Origin: an uncultured Alphaproteobacteria bacterium | Lineage (GTDB): Bacteria > Pseudomonadota > Alphaproteobacteria > HIMB59 > GCA-002718135 | Assembly (NCBI GenBank): GCA_902577905.1 | Contig: CACHAQ010000013.1 | Coordinates: 1-40,313, forward strand | DNA: 40,313 nucleotides | Direction of reading: 5' to 3' | Shown here: positions 1 to 10,544 of the stretch, one piece after another | Numbering within the stretch: the stretch's first letter is position 1 | Layout of the letters: each line of letters opens with the position of its first letter | Made by a program: the position numbers and the translations under genes | Notes under the pieces: model-generated | What the model saw: only the letters and a program-made list of their open reading frames with translations | What the model was told of the DNA's origin: nothing | Database searches by the model: none

Positions 1-663
<663 letters not shown>

Positions 664-704
664 TTGTATTTTTCATCTAATCTAACTATTACCTTTTTAT
701 CAAA

Positions 705-1889
705 ATGAATTTGCATGAATACCAAGCTAAAGATCTACTAAGAAAGTACAATCTACCTATACTTGAAGGCAAAAGTTACATTGAAAATGTTGATGGGTTA
801 GAAAAAGATTTACAAAATATAAAAGGACCGCCATGGGTTATCAAATCACAAATACATGCTGGTGGAAGAGGAGCAGGAAATTTTTTAAAACCATTTAATA
901 CAAAAGGTGGAGTGCAAATAACAGAATCAATTGATGATGCGCAAAAAATTGCAAAAGGAATGATGGGTAACATATTGATTACAAAACAAACAGGTAATGA
1001 AGGAAAGTTAGTAAATAGAATTTATTTAGAAGCTGGATGTGAAATTGATAGGGAATATTATTTAAGTATTCTTCTTGATAGGAATCAATCAAAATTAATG
1101 ATGATGGTATCTGATGCTGGTGGTGTAGACATAGAAGATGTAGCTGAGAAAACACCAGAAAGAATTCAATATGTTTATTTTGATAACTTAGAAGATTTCA
1201 CAATTAGTGATAGTCTTCAAAATAAATTAAATTTTTCTATTAATGAGTTTAACCAATTTAAAGAAATTGTTTCAAATTTATGTAAGGCCTATGTCGCAAT
1301 AGATGCTTCATTAATTGAAATTAATCCTCTTGTTGTGACAAAAGATAAAAAACTAATTCTTTTAGATGCTAAAATTAATATTGATGATAATGCTCTGTAT
1401 AGACAGGCTGACATTGAAAAATTAAAAGATACTTCAGAAGAAAATGATTTGGAACTTGAAGCTTCTGAAAACGATATGGTTTACATTAAGCTGGATGGAA
1501 AAATAGGCTGTATGGTTAATGGAGCTGGACTGGCTATGGCAACTATGGACATTATTAAACAATTTGGAATGGAGCCGGCCAATTTTTTAGATTTAGGTGG
1601 TACTGCAAATAAAGAAAGAGCCATTAAAGCTTTCAAGATCATTCAATCAGATAAAAACGTGAAATCAGTCTTTATAAATATTTTTGGAGGAATTATCCAT
1701 TGTGATATGATTGCTAATGGCATCATTGATGTAATTAAAGAATTAAAATTTAAACTTCCTGTTGTTGTACGTTTTCAAGGAACAAATTCTAAAGAAGGAA
1801 GAGACATTATAAATAATTCATCATTAGGATTAATTTCAATTGATGATTTTTCAAATGCAGCTCAGAAAGCTGTGGAGTTATCAGAATAG
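705..1889 (+). CDS. sucC: Succinyl-CoA synthetase beta subunit
   Basis: Beta subunit of succinate-CoA ligase, which makes ATP or GTP while converting succinyl-CoA to succinate. It forms the cytoplasmic enzyme with SucD. The protein has 394 residues, normal for the family. The N-terminus [12 protein letters not shown] is the standard opening of the ATP-grasp domain, and a glycine-rich [10 protein letters not shown] segment follows near residue 50. The C-terminal CoA-ligase domain carries [11 protein letters not shown] and [13 protein letters not shown]. The start is the ATG at 705, directly at the conserved N-terminus. The TAG stop shares one base with the GTG start of sucD, which suggests translational coupling that would keep the subunits in balance. 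Confidence 0.97.
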   Translation: MNLHEYQAKDLLRKYNLPILEGKSYIENVDGLEKDLQNIKGPPWVIKSQIHAGGRGAGNFLKPFNTKGGVQITESIDDAQKIAKGMMGNILITKQTGNEGKLVNRIYLEAGCEIDREYYLSILLDRNQSKLMMMVSDAGGVDIEDVAEKTPERIQYVYFDNLEDFTISDSLQNKLNFSINEFNQFKEIVSNLCKAYVAIDASLIEINPLVVTKDKKLILLDAKINIDDNALYRQADIEKLKDTSEENDLELEASENDMVYIKLDGKIGCMVNGAGLAMATMDIIKQFGMEPANFLDLGGTANKERAIKAFKIIQSDKNVKSVFINIFGGIIHCDMIANGIIDVIKELKFKLPVVVRFQGTNSKEGRDIINNSSLGLISIDDFSNAAQKAVELSE

Positions 1890-2773
1890 TGTCAATTTTA
1901 GTTAATAAAAAGACAAGACTTATTTGCCAAGGCTTTACCGGTTCACAAGGAACATATCATTCTGAACAAGCTATAGCATATGGTACAAACCTTGTTGGTG
2001 GTGTCACGCCTGGAAAAGGAGGTCAGACCCATTTAAATTTACCGGTGTTTAATACTGTTGCCGATGCAGTAAAACAAACTGATGCAAACGCAACAGTTAT
2101 TTATGTGCCTGCTAAGTTTGCTGCTAAAGCAATCCACGAAGCTTTAGATGCAAATATTGAATTAATTGTTTGTATTACAGAAGGTATTCCAGTCTTAGAT
2201 ATGATTGATATAAAAAAAAGAATTATTAAAAATAAAACATATTTGATTGGACCAAACTGTCCAGGGTTAATCACACCTTCCGAATGCAAGATTGGAATCA
2301 TGCCTGGCTTCATCCATAAAAAAGGTAAAATAGGAATAGTAAGTAGATCAGGAACATTAACTTATGAAGCTGTTGCACAGACAACAGAGGTAGGATTAGG
2401 TCAATCAACATGCGTTGGTATTGGTGGAGACCCAATACATGGTATGGATTTTGTAGATTGTATAAAGTTATTTTTAGAAGATGATGAGACTGAGGGAATT
2501 TTAATGATTGGCGAAATTGGTGGCGAGGAAGAAGAAAATGCAGCAGAATTCATTTCAAACTCAAAAAGAAAAAAACCAGTTTCAGCATTTATAGCTGGAC
2601 AATCGGCACCAAAAGGAAAACGTATGGGTCATGCAGGTGCTATTGTTTCAGGCTCAAAAGGTACAGCACATTCCAAAATTAAATCTTTAGAAAATGCTGG
2701 AGTTTTGGTGTCAAAATCCCCGGCATCGTTGGGAAAAACTATGAAATTAGCAATGCAAAATGGGAATAATTAG
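1889..2773 (+). CDS. sucD: Succinyl-CoA synthetase alpha subunit (GTG start)
   Basis: Alpha subunit of succinate-CoA ligase, carrying the CoA site and the phosphorylated histidine. The protein has 294 residues, full length. The Rossmann-like CoA-binding region lies near the N-terminus ([12 protein letters not shown]). The active-site histidine is about residue 248 in [11 protein letters not shown]. The IGGDPIHG and [12 protein letters not shown] segments are typical of the family. It starts with GTG at 1889, overlapping the sucC stop by one base (TAGTG). No ATG fits the conserved N-terminus, so GTG is well supported. The gap to sucA is 51 bases with no clear hairpin. Confidence 0.97.
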   Translation: MSILVNKKTRLICQGFTGSQGTYHSEQAIAYGTNLVGGVTPGKGGQTHLNLPVFNTVADAVKQTDANATVIYVPAKFAAKAIHEALDANIELIVCITEGIPVLDMIDIKKRIIKNKTYLIGPNCPGLITPSECKIGIMPGFIHKKGKIGIVSRSGTLTYEAVAQTTEVGLGQSTCVGIGGDPIHGMDFVDCIKLFLEDDETEGILMIGEIGGEEEENAAEFISNSKRKKPVSAFIAGQSAPKGKRMGHAGAIVSGSKGTAHSKIKSLENAGVLVSKSPASLGKTMKLAMQNGNN

Positions 2774-2824
2774 TTTCCATTAGTATGATTGTTATGCGAA
2801 ATGGTTTTAGTTTAATAGAAATTT

Positions 2825-5728
2825 ATGAATGATACTTTCTTAAATAGTGCTAATGCGCCATATTTGGCCGAACTGTATTCTAAATTTAGAAATGACCCTG
2901 AAAGTGTGGACACAACTTGGAAAGATTTTTTTAATAATTTAAATGAAGATGACTATTCTGTTCTTAAAGATTTTGGAGGACCAGAATGGAAAGAACGTCC
3001 ATCAAGTATAATAGATAAAAATTACATAAATAAGGTTATAAAATCAAATGCGAATTACGATTCTGAAGAATTTAGAGTTTCAACTTTAGATTCAATTAGA
3101 GCATTAAGGTTAATTAGAGCTTTTAGAATTAATGGACATTTAATTGCAGATCTTGATCCTTTAGGAATATCTGAAAGAGAGTATCCTCAAGAATTAGATT
3201 ATAAAAGCTATGGTTTCATTGAATCAGATTTAGAAAAAGAAATATTCATTGATGGAAGTTTGGGTTTAGAAAAAGGTAAATTAAAAAATATTATTAAAAT
3301 ATTAAAAGAAACTTATTCTGCTTCAATTGGTGTTGAATTTTTACACATACAACAAGCAGATCAAAAACAATGGGTACAAGAAAGAATTGAAGAAGTAAGA
3401 AATAAAACAAATTTTACAAATGAAGGAAAAAAAGCAATCTATAAAAGATTAGTTGAATCAGAACTATTTGAACAGTTTTTAGATAAAAAGTTTTTAGGTA
3501 CAAAGAGATACGGTATCGAAGGTGGTGAAGCGATGATACCTGGGATAGAGCAAATTGTTAAACAGGCATGTTTGTCTGGAATTGAAGATATTATTATTGG
3601 AACAGCTCATCGAGGGAGACTAACACTTCTATCAAGTGTTTTGGAAATGCCTTACAAAAAAATATTATCAAAATTCCAAGGATCTTTAAACGATCCAAAT
3701 GAGGTTCTAGGTTCTGGTGATGTAAAATATCATTTAGGAGTTTCTGCTGATCGTGAATTTGAAAAAAAGAAAATTCATTTATCGCTCACTTCTAATCCAT
3801 CACATTTAGAAGCAGTTAACCCAGTCGTAGCAGGAAAAGTAAGAGCTAAACAAACTTTAGCTAAAGATAAAACAACAGATAAAGTTATAGGTTTATTAAT
3901 TCATGGAGACGCAGCAATAGCTGGACAAGGAGTTGTGGCCGAAACATTTGCCATGTCACAATTAAGAGGGTTTAAAACAGGTGGCACCATTCACTTTGTA
4001 ATTAACAATCAGATCGGTTTTACTACAATGCCACAGTATGGACGATCAGCTCCTTATTGTACTGAAATTGCAAAAATGGTTCAGGCGCCAATATTTCATG
4101 TTAATGGCGATGACCCAGAAGCAGTAGTTCATGTTTGTAGACTTGCTACGGAATTTAGAAATAAATTCAAAGTCGATGTTGTTGTAGATATGTTTTGCTA
4201 CAGAAGATCAGGACACAACGAAGCTGATGAACCTTCTTTTACTCAGCCACTAATGTATAAGGCTATCAAAAAACAAATTACTACAAGAAAAAAATATGAA
4301 AAAAAACTAATTGAGAATAATATTCTTTCAGAAGAAGAATCTAGAGACATTGTAGATTCTTTTAAAAATTTTTTAGATAAAGAATTTGAATCAACTAAAA
4401 ATTATAAACCAAATAAAGTAGATTGGTTAGAGGGAACTTGGACAGGTTTATCTACTGCAACATTTGATGCAAGAAGAGGAAAAACATCTGTAAAAGAAAA
4501 AACATTAATTAACGTTGCTAAAAAAATTCATGAAATACCTGCCAATTTCAATGCTCATAGAAGAATAAAAAAAATTTATGGGGATCGATTAACAAGTGTC
4601 ATCAAGGGAACAGGTATTGATTGGGCAACCTCTGAAAGTTTAGCTTTAGCAACACTTCTTGATGAGGGATACGGTGTTCGAATATCTGGACAAGATGTTG
4701 GAAGAGGAACATTTAGTCATAGACATGGTGTGCTATACGATCAAGAAAACGAAAATCGTTTTGTTCCATTAAGACACTTTCAAAACAAGCAAGGTTACTT
4801 TGAAATCATAGATAGTTTTTTATCTGAGTTTGGTGTTCTTGGTTTTGAATATGGATATTCGCAAGTTGATCCTAAGACACTTGTTATATGGGAAGCACAG
4901 TTTGGTGATTTTGCAAATGGTGCACAAATTATGATTGATCAATTCATAAGCTCTGGAGAAAGAAAATGGTTGAGAATGTCTGGGTTAACGATGCTTCTTC
5001 CCCACGGACATGAGGGTCAAGGTCCTGAGCATACAAGTGGAAGATTAGAAAGATTTTTACAGATGTGTGCGGAAGATAATATGCAAATTGTTAATTGTAC
5101 AAGTCCTGCTAATTATTTTCATGTTTTAAGAAGGCAACTACATAGAAACTTTAGGAAACCTCTCATTATATTTACACCAAAATCTACACTTAGACATAAA
5201 TCTAATGTTTCTAATATTGAGGATTATATTAATGGATCAACTTTTCATAGAATTCTTACTGATAAATTATCTGTTAAAGAAAAAAGGAAAAATAAAAGAT
5301 TAATAATTTGCTCTGGTAAAATATATTTTGAACTTGCAGATCACATAGCAAAAAATAAAATTAAAAACCTCTCCATAATAAGATTGGAGCAAATTTATCC
5401 ATTTCCTTATGAAAACTTTAGAGATGAATTAAAACATTATACGGATGCTGAAATTATCTGGGCACAAGAAGAGCCAAAAAATATGGGTGCATGGGGTTTT
5501 GTGAAAGGTAGATTGGAAAGTGTTATGCAGGAAGCCAAAGTTAAACAAGAAAAGATATTCTATGTTGGTAGAAGTCCAGCAGCGTCTCCTGCCGCTGGTT
5601 CTTTAGAAAGACACTTAAGTAACCAAGAAACTATTCTAAAAATGGCAACTGAAGATTCGATTAGCAAAATTATCAAATCTTGGGCAGGTATTTCAACAAA
5701 ATTAAAGACTAATCTGCCAATTGAATAA
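2825..5728 (+). CDS. sucA: 2-Oxoglutarate dehydrogenase E1 component
   Basis: Thiamine-diphosphate-dependent E1 of the 2-oxoglutarate dehydrogenase complex. It decarboxylates 2-oxoglutarate and passes the succinyl group to the lipoyl arm of SucB. The protein has 967 residues, the usual size. It starts with the short N-terminal arm typical of E1o (NSANAPYLAELYSKFRNDP), which in relatives binds the E2 core. An active-site histidine lies in GTAHRGRL (about residue 262), and the thiamine-binding GD...NN motif runs from GDAAIAG (Asp about 362) to VINNQIGF. The transketolase-like C-terminal half contains the conserved HGHEGQGPEHTS. It sits between sucD and sucB in one operon. Confidence 0.97.
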   Translation: MNDTFLNSANAPYLAELYSKFRNDPESVDTTWKDFFNNLNEDDYSVLKDFGGPEWKERPSSIIDKNYINKVIKSNANYDSEEFRVSTLDSIRALRLIRAFRINGHLIADLDPLGISEREYPQELDYKSYGFIESDLEKEIFIDGSLGLEKGKLKNIIKILKETYSASIGVEFLHIQQADQKQWVQERIEEVRNKTNFTNEGKKAIYKRLVESELFEQFLDKKFLGTKRYGIEGGEAMIPGIEQIVKQACLSGIEDIIIGTAHRGRLTLLSSVLEMPYKKILSKFQGSLNDPNEVLGSGDVKYHLGVSADREFEKKKIHLSLTSNPSHLEAVNPVVAGKVRAKQTLAKDKTTDKVIGLLIHGDAAIAGQGVVAETFAMSQLRGFKTGGTIHFVINNQIGFTTMPQYGRSAPYCTEIAKMVQAPIFHVNGDDPEAVVHVCRLATEFRNKFKVDVVVDMFCYRRSGHNEADEPSFTQPLMYKAIKKQITTRKKYEKKLIENNILSEEESRDIVDSFKNFLDKEFESTKNYKPNKVDWLEGTWTGLSTATFDARRGKTSVKEKTLINVAKKIHEIPANFNAHRRIKKIYGDRLTSVIKGTGIDWATSESLALATLLDEGYGVRISGQDVGRGTFSHRHGVLYDQENENRFVPLRHFQNKQGYFEIIDSFLSEFGVLGFEYGYSQVDPKTLVIWEAQFGDFANGAQIMIDQFISSGERKWLRMSGLTMLLPHGHEGQGPEHTSGRLERFLQMCAEDNMQIVNCTSPANYFHVLRRQLHRNFRKPLIIFTPKSTLRHKSNVSNIEDYINGSTFHRILTDKLSVKEKRKNKRLIICSGKIYFELADHIAKNKIKNLSIIRLEQIYPFPYENFRDELKHYTDAEIIWAQEEPKNMGAWGFVKGRLESVMQEAKVKQEKIFYVGRSPAASPAAGSLERHLSNQETILKMATEDSISKIIKSWAGISTKLKTNLPIE

Positions 5729-5759
5729 ATTGACGTAAATGTTATTAAGCATTTAATTA

Positions 5760-6941
5760 ATGAGCACTGAATTAATAGTCCCAACACTCGGAGAGTCAAT
5801 TACGGAAGCAACTGTTTCAAAATGGCTTAAGAATATAGGCGATAATTTTGAAGCAGATGAACCTATAGTTGAAATTGAGACTGACAAAATTACAGTTGAA
5901 GTACCAGCCCCTCATGCAGGATCTCTAAAAGAAATAAAAGTTTCTGAAGGAACTGATGTTGAAATTGGAGGTATTTTAGGAATCTTAGATGAATCTAAAG
6001 GTAAAAAACCAACTCCTAAAAAAACTGAAGCCAAAGAAGAAAAAGTAAAAGAAGAAGTAAAAGAAGTTAAGGTTGAAACAAAATCTTCACCTGCCAAATC
6101 TTCTCCATCTGCAAGAAAAATTGCTGAGGAAAATAATATTAAACTAGAAGATGTCACCTCATCACGTTCTGATGGAAGAATTAATAAAGAAGATGTAGTC
6201 TCTCATCTTTCTTCTTCAAATAAAACAACCACTAACAAAGGTGAAAGAGAAGAAGTAATTAAAATGTCTAAAATTAGACAGACAATATCTAAACGCTTAA
6301 AGGAGGCTCAAAATACAGCAGCCATACTTACAACTTTCAATGAAATTGATATGTCCAATGTTATGGAAATTAGAAAATCCAAAAACCAAGAATTTCAAAG
6401 CCGTTATGAAGTCAAATTAGGTTTCATGTCATTTTTTGTAAAAGCGGTAGTAAAAAGTTTGCAAGAGTATCCAGCTGTGAATGCTGAAATTAAAGATGAA
6501 AATATAATTTATAAAAACCATTTTGATATAGGTATAGCTGTTGGAACTGAAAAAGGATTAGTCGTACCAATAGTTAAAGATGCTGATAAATTGAGTTTTG
6601 GAGAAATAGAAACTAAAATTATCGATCTTAGTACTAAAGCCAAAGATGGAACGTTGACCATGGAGGATTTGACTGGCGGTACTTTTACAATTTCAAATGG
6701 TGGCGTTTACGGATCAATGCTTAGCACACCTATTATCAATAGACCTCAATCTGGTATTTTAGGGATGCATAATATCCAAAAAAGGGCAGTAGTTGTAAAT
6801 GATGAAATAGTAATTAGACCAATGATGTATGTTGCATTAAGTTATGATCATAGAATTATTGATGGAAAAGAAAGTGTTGGATTTTTAGTGAAGGTGAAAG
6901 AGCTTCTAGAGGATCCATCAGAATTAGTATTAGGAATATAG
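5760..6941 (+). CDS. sucB: Dihydrolipoyl succinyltransferase (E2 of 2-oxoglutarate dehydrogenase)
   Basis: E2 core of the 2-oxoglutarate dehydrogenase complex; transfers the succinyl group from lipoamide to CoA. Domains in order are a lipoyl domain (residues 1-75, lipoylated Lys43 in EIETDKITV), a K/E-rich flexible linker (about 80-112), and a peripheral subunit-binding domain (about 113-152, [11 protein letters not shown]). The catalytic domain runs from about 168 to the end, with His364 and Asp368 in SYDHRIIDG. Length 393, one lipoyl domain, as in typical SucB. The neighbours (sucA 31 bases upstream, lpd 1 base downstream) set the substrate as 2-oxoglutarate-derived succinyl rather than acetyl. 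Confidence 0.96.
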   Translation: MSTELIVPTLGESITEATVSKWLKNIGDNFEADEPIVEIETDKITVEVPAPHAGSLKEIKVSEGTDVEIGGILGILDESKGKKPTPKKTEAKEEKVKEEVKEVKVETKSSPAKSSPSARKIAEENNIKLEDVTSSRSDGRINKEDVVSHLSSSNKTTTNKGEREEVIKMSKIRQTISKRLKEAQNTAAILTTFNEIDMSNVMEIRKSKNQEFQSRYEVKLGFMSFFVKAVVKSLQEYPAVNAEIKDENIIYKNHFDIGIAVGTEKGLVVPIVKDADKLSFGEIETKIIDLSTKAKDGTLTMEDLTGGTFTISNGGVYGSMLSTPIINRPQSGILGMHNIQKRAVVVNDEIVIRPMMYVALSYDHRIIDGKESVGFLVKVKELLEDPSELVLGI

Positions 6942-6942
6942 A

Positions 6943-8340
6943 ATGGAAGATTTTGATTTAATAGTAATTGGCGCGGGACCTGGTGGATATGTAGCTGCAA
7001 TCAGAGCAGCTCAACTTGGAATGAGGGTTGCTTGTATAGAAAAAGAGCCATCACTTGGTGGAACTTGTTTGAACATTGGATGCATACCTTCTAAGGCATT
7101 ATTAAATTCATCTGAAAAATATGTTGAAATTTCAAATCATGCTGCAGAGCATGGTATAAAAACATCAAAGATAGATTTAGACCTAAATGTTTTGATGGGT
7201 CGCAAAACTAAGATTGTAAAAAAACTTACAACAGGGATTGGTTTTTTATTTAAGAAAAATAAAATCACACATATTCCTGGCATGGCTTCATTTGTAGATA
7301 AAAATACTATTTCTATTACAAATGGAAAAAATGAAATTACTGCTAGTGCTAAAAATTTTATTATTGCAACAGGATCATCTTCGATTGAGATACCAAATAT
7401 TCCTGTTGATGAAAAACAAATAGTATCTTCAACAGGTGCTCTATCTCTATCTAAAATACCAAAATCACTCTTAGTTATTGGTGGTGGATATATTGGATTA
7501 GAAATGGGTTCAGTATGGAGTAGATTAGGTTCAAAAGTAACAGTTGTTGAAGCTCTGGACAGAATTGTTCCAACTATGGATGGTGAAATAGCAAAAGAGT
7601 TTATGAAAATGTTAACTAAACAAGGATTAGAATTCAAACTATCACATAAAGTGATTTCTGCAAAATCTAGCAAGTCTGGTGTAGATGTTGAAATGGAAAC
7701 ATCAGATAAAAAGAAAATAAAAGAAAACTACGAAATAGTTTTAATGTCAGTAGGAAGAAAACCAAACACTGAGGGACTGGGTCTCGAAAAAATTGGAATT
7801 AAACTAACGGATAAAAAATCTATTGAAATTAAAGATAACTTTAAAACTTCTGTAGAAGGAATCTATGCAATCGGTGATGTAGCACCAGGTCCAATGTTAG
7901 CACACAAAGCTGAAGAAGAAGGAGTAGCTTGTGTTGAATTTATAAACGGTCAAAAACCTCATATAAACTATGAAGCTATACCAGCGATTGTTTATACTAA
8001 TCCAGAAATTGCATCTGTAGGTAAAACAGAAGAACAACTCAAGGAAGAAAAGAAAGACTTCAAGGTTGGAAAATTTCCTTTCATGGCAAATGGTCGTGCC
8101 TTAACCACTTCTGCATCAGAGGGATTTGTTAAAATTTTGGTTGATAAAAAAACAGATGAAATTTTAGGTGCTCATATAATCGGTCATGATGCTGGACAAC
8201 TGATAGCAGAAATTGTTACTACAATCGAATTTGGTGGAAGTGCAGAAGATATTGCAAGAGTATGTCACGCTCATCCAACAACTAGTGAAGCAGTAAAAGA
8301 AGCAGCTTTAAGTGTAGATGGTAGAGCAATTCATATTTAA
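6943..8340 (+). CDS. lpdA: Dihydrolipoamide dehydrogenase (E3)
   Basis: FAD-dependent E3 that reoxidises the dihydrolipoyl group of E2 with NAD. The protein has 465 residues. The FAD-binding GAGPGGYVAAIRAAQLG lies at the N-terminus, and the redox disulfide Cys42/Cys47 is in GGTCLNIGCIPSKAL. The NAD-binding GGGYIGLEMGSVWSRLG is mid-protein. The catalytic His444-Glu449 pair lies in the C-terminal HPTTSEA. It is the last gene of the TCA operon, one base after sucB. It overlaps the 3' end of the convergent DUF1737 gene by four bases. It may also serve pyruvate dehydrogenase or glycine cleavage, but its position ties it to the SucAB complex. Confidence 0.97.
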   Translation: MEDFDLIVIGAGPGGYVAAIRAAQLGMRVACIEKEPSLGGTCLNIGCIPSKALLNSSEKYVEISNHAAEHGIKTSKIDLDLNVLMGRKTKIVKKLTTGIGFLFKKNKITHIPGMASFVDKNTISITNGKNEITASAKNFIIATGSSSIEIPNIPVDEKQIVSSTGALSLSKIPKSLLVIGGGYIGLEMGSVWSRLGSKVTVVEALDRIVPTMDGEIAKEFMKMLTKQGLEFKLSHKVISAKSSKSGVDVEMETSDKKKIKENYEIVLMSVGRKPNTEGLGLEKIGIKLTDKKSIEIKDNFKTSVEGIYAIGDVAPGPMLAHKAEEEGVACVEFINGQKPHINYEAIPAIVYTNPEIASVGKTEEQLKEEKKDFKVGKFPFMANGRALTTSASEGFVKILVDKKTDEILGAHIIGHDAGQLIAEIVTTIEFGGSAEDIARVCHAHPTTSEAVKEAALSVDGRAIHI

Positions 8341-8540
8341 ATTTTAGCTAAATCCATTCCTTTTTTGTATTTTTTTGATGAAGTTTTTATAACTGCTTGA
8401 CCACATCTCATAACTTTTCTCTTATGATCAAAAGTCATTCTTGGTTCCCCATGTAATTTCCATCCATTAGATAATGCCTCTGTTACCCTTTGGCAAAAAT
8501 CAACAGTGTCATCATCTGTGATAAATCTATAACCTTTCAT
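8337..8540 (-). CDS. DUF1737-family small protein
   Basis: A 67-residue cytoplasmic protein resembling the DUF1737 domain, whose members keep a tyrosine- and tryptophan-containing core of the kind seen here (F/L-x-E-x-V-x-xx-L-xx-GW-xx-x-G). The function is not known. I see no signal peptide, membrane segment or catalytic motif. The C-terminus is lysine-rich. The start is well supported by AGGAG about 7 bases upstream of the ATG, one of the clearest ribosome-binding sites in the window. It lies 17 bases after the metalloprotease gene in the same direction, so it is probably the last gene of the tal-DUF484-protease operon. Its stop codon overlaps the lpd stop. Confidence 0.8.
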   Translation of the reverse strand: MKGYRFITDDDTVDFCQRVTEALSNGWKLHGEPRMTFDHKRKVMRCGQAVIKTSSKKYKKGMDLAKI

Positions 8541-8557
8541 GTATGCTCCTTTTTGTA

Positions 8558-9880
8558 TTAATTTATTTGATCTAGAATTTTTAATTGTTCCTTTGATTTT
8601 AAACCAATAAATGTTTCAAACTCTATGAGAAAATCATCATAATTCATATTAAAATTTCTTCTAAAAGATTCTCTCCATCCTTGGTGAATTTCTCCTTGTT
8701 CCCTTTTTTCTAATTCAAGTTCGGCAATATCTTCATAAAAATCAAAGAATACTTTTTGATTAGATCCACTAAAAGAAGCAAGGTACGCTGTTGCCCACAT
8801 ACCACCATCATACTCGAAGCCTTGATCACATTTACTGCGCAGTTTTATGGCATCTTCTTCACTTTCTACATCTTTGAGTTTAATTCCTTTTTTTGCACAT
8901 TTGCGAAAGGATTTTAGTGTTTGTTTCATGACTTTTTTATAATCAGCTAAATTATTTTTTCCAATAATATAATAACCAAAATATTCTGCCCCACCTTCTT
9001 CAATCCACATTGGCATATCATCATTAAATTTATACTGGGCAACACCAAAACGTTTTTCATCTTCAAAAAAAATTTTTTTCATATTTTGATGAACGTGAAA
9101 ATATTCATGTGCTACTATTTTTGCAACACTCCACGCTTCATTCTTATAACCCCTCCACCAACATTTATTACCCTCAATACTTCCTTTTAATGTTTCAGGT
9201 GAAAAATAGGCAGACGCTACACATTCTTTGAACCATTTTTTGTTATCACCACCACCTACTTTTAAACATTCTTCATTGAAATTTTCCCCACGATTTACTT
9301 CACACCAATTTTGAGCAACTTTTTTTAGATTAGATTTCTTTTCATTCCAGATAATAACATGAGTTTCCGCAATGGGTTTTTCACCAAGTTCAAGGTAGGA
9401 ATATTCAAGGGTTTCCATAAATAAACTATGAAGATCATCAGGGACTCCTTTATATTTAGGAAATATAATTTTTTCCTGCCCATACCAGTCAGGTATTCTA
9501 TATTCATATTCAACCATGTTGGCTAAATTGTCATACTCTCTTTCTCCTTCATCATTTGTAACGAAGGCAACATTTTCCCAAATAATTTTGTCGTTAATTG
9601 CAAAAGGCTCACACTTTCCTGAAATATTATTTTCTTTTCTCCATTTTTCACAATCTTTAAAAGCTACTTTATTTGCTTTTTCTTCTGAATTTTCACCAAT
9701 AGTCATTCCGTATTCACATTCACCATCGCTGACTACAACATAAAACGCAGCATGTTGATCTTTTGCCTCTTCTTGATATTCTTTAAATGGTTCGTCCATT
9801 ATCCAACTACATATTTGAGGATTGGCAAATAAATTATGGGAATTAATTAATAAAAATAAAATTATTAGTAAAATTTTCAT
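8558..9880 (-). CDS. Exported HExxH metalloprotease-like protein of unknown function
   Basis: A 440-residue protein with a predicted signal peptide (residues 1-19, cleavage after NLFA), so it is likely periplasmic or secreted. The C-terminal half carries a zinc-peptidase signature: His258 and His262 with Glu259 in VAHEYFHVHQ, and a candidate third ligand Glu295 in WIEEGGAEYFGYY. This matches the gluzincin / peptidase-MA pattern HExxH...WxxEGxAxY. The N-terminal half (about 20-240) is acidic, has several cysteines that could form disulfides, and shows no fold I recognise. Residues 44-100 faintly resemble a DUF4189-like region, but this is weak. The start ATG overlaps the DUF484 stop (ATGA), indicating translational coupling. 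The protease assignment rests on the motif; the substrate is unknown. Confidence 0.75.
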   Translation of the reverse strand: MKILLIILFLLINSHNLFANPQICSWIMDEPFKEYQEEAKDQHAAFYVVVSDGECEYGMTIGENSEEKANKVAFKDCEKWRKENNISGKCEPFAINDKIIWENVAFVTNDEGEREYDNLANMVEYEYRIPDWYGQEKIIFPKYKGVPDDLHSLFMETLEYSYLELGEKPIAETHVIIWNEKKSNLKKVAQNWCEVNRGENFNEECLKVGGGDNKKWFKECVASAYFSPETLKGSIEGNKCWWRGYKNEAWSVAKIVAHEYFHVHQNMKKIFFEDEKRFGVAQYKFNDDMPMWIEEGGAEYFGYYIIGKNNLADYKKVMKQTLKSFRKCAKKGIKLKDVESEEDAIKLRSKCDQGFEYDGGMWATAYLASFSGSNQKVFFDFYEDIAELELEKREQGEIHQGWRESFRRNFNMNYDDFLIEFETFIGLKSKEQLKILDQIN

Positions 9881-10539
9881 TTTATGTTTAGCAAATTTAC
9901 TTCTATAATTTTAATTAAGTACTCAACAAGATCAGTTTGCATATCAACTGTGAATTTATGTTTATCTTTTGATCCCATAGCCAATATTAAACTATCTTCA
10001 CGAAATTTAACTTTTAATAAAATATATGATTTTATCGTTGCTGATTTATTAGGAAAAAATAAAAGTAAACCTTTAGGATTTTGATTTAAATTTGTAACCA
10101 TTTTGTTTTTAAAATAACTATTTGTAATTTTATTATCTAGTTGTGATAAGTTTTCTGATCTGATATTTTCATTTGTAACAAAACAATTCATTTCATCACA
10201 ACCTAAAATTGTTTTAAGATCATTTTTAATTAGACTTATTAGTTTTGGTAAGCTTTTTATATTTAAAATTCTAATTGTAGACTTAAGAATTCTTTTCTGT
10301 GCGTTTAAATGACTTTTCCCTGCTAGTAGTACTTTTGTCATTTGATTTTGTAGATCTATATTTTGTTGAGATATTTTTTTATATCTATAAGCTTCTAAAT
10401 CAACAACCTTACCTGAACTATTATCTATTGTTGGAAAATTTAGATCATTAACTAATTCTGAATTTTTAATAAAAAAATTTTTATTTTTTTTTAAAAAATT
10501 TATTATTTGTTTTTCGCTAATTTCATCTTCATGCGCCAT
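9877..10539 (-). CDS. DUF484-family protein
   Basis: About 220 residues of the DUF484 family, a GAF-like cytoplasmic domain of uncertain role that often lies near xerC, priA or fsa in alphaproteobacteria. An N-terminal helical segment contains the family-typical I-x-x-FL-x-x-N-x-x-F-x-x-x-x-x-L pattern and VVDLEAYRYKK. A putative coiled coil spans about residues 55-85. A GAF-like C-terminal half follows. The frame is open up to 10581, but that would overlap the preceding gene by 37 bases. I prefer the ATG at 10539 (MAHEDEIS), five bases after the tal stop. It overlaps the downstream protease gene by four bases. No xerC is adjacent here. Confidence 0.8.
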   Translation of the reverse strand: MAHEDEISEKQIINFLKKNKNFFIKNSELVNDLNFPTIDNSSGKVVDLEAYRYKKISQQNIDLQNQMTKVLLAGKSHLNAQKRILKSTIRILNIKSLPKLISLIKNDLKTILGCDEMNCFVTNENIRSENLSQLDNKITNSYFKNKMVTNLNQNPKGLLLFFPNKSATIKSYILLKVKFREDSLILAMGSKDKHKFTVDMQTDLVEYLIKIIEVNLLNIK

Positions 10540-10544
10540 GACGA

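Noticed and set aside
6000..6115. Low-complexity K/E-rich segment in sucB
   Set aside because: Normal flexible linker between the lipoyl and subunit-binding domains.
7137..7673. 178-residue open frame antisense to lpd
   Set aside because: Shadow of a well-supported lpd; its composition has no domain, and the sense gene explains the open frame.
8341..8352. Palindromic TTTAGCTAAA at the lpd / DUF1737 convergent ends as a terminator
   Set aside because: Too short and AT-rich, without loop or T-tract.
9325..9743. Short open frames on both strands inside the metalloprotease-like gene
   Set aside because: They overlap a coherent gene with signal peptide and motif, and have no ribosome-binding site or family match.
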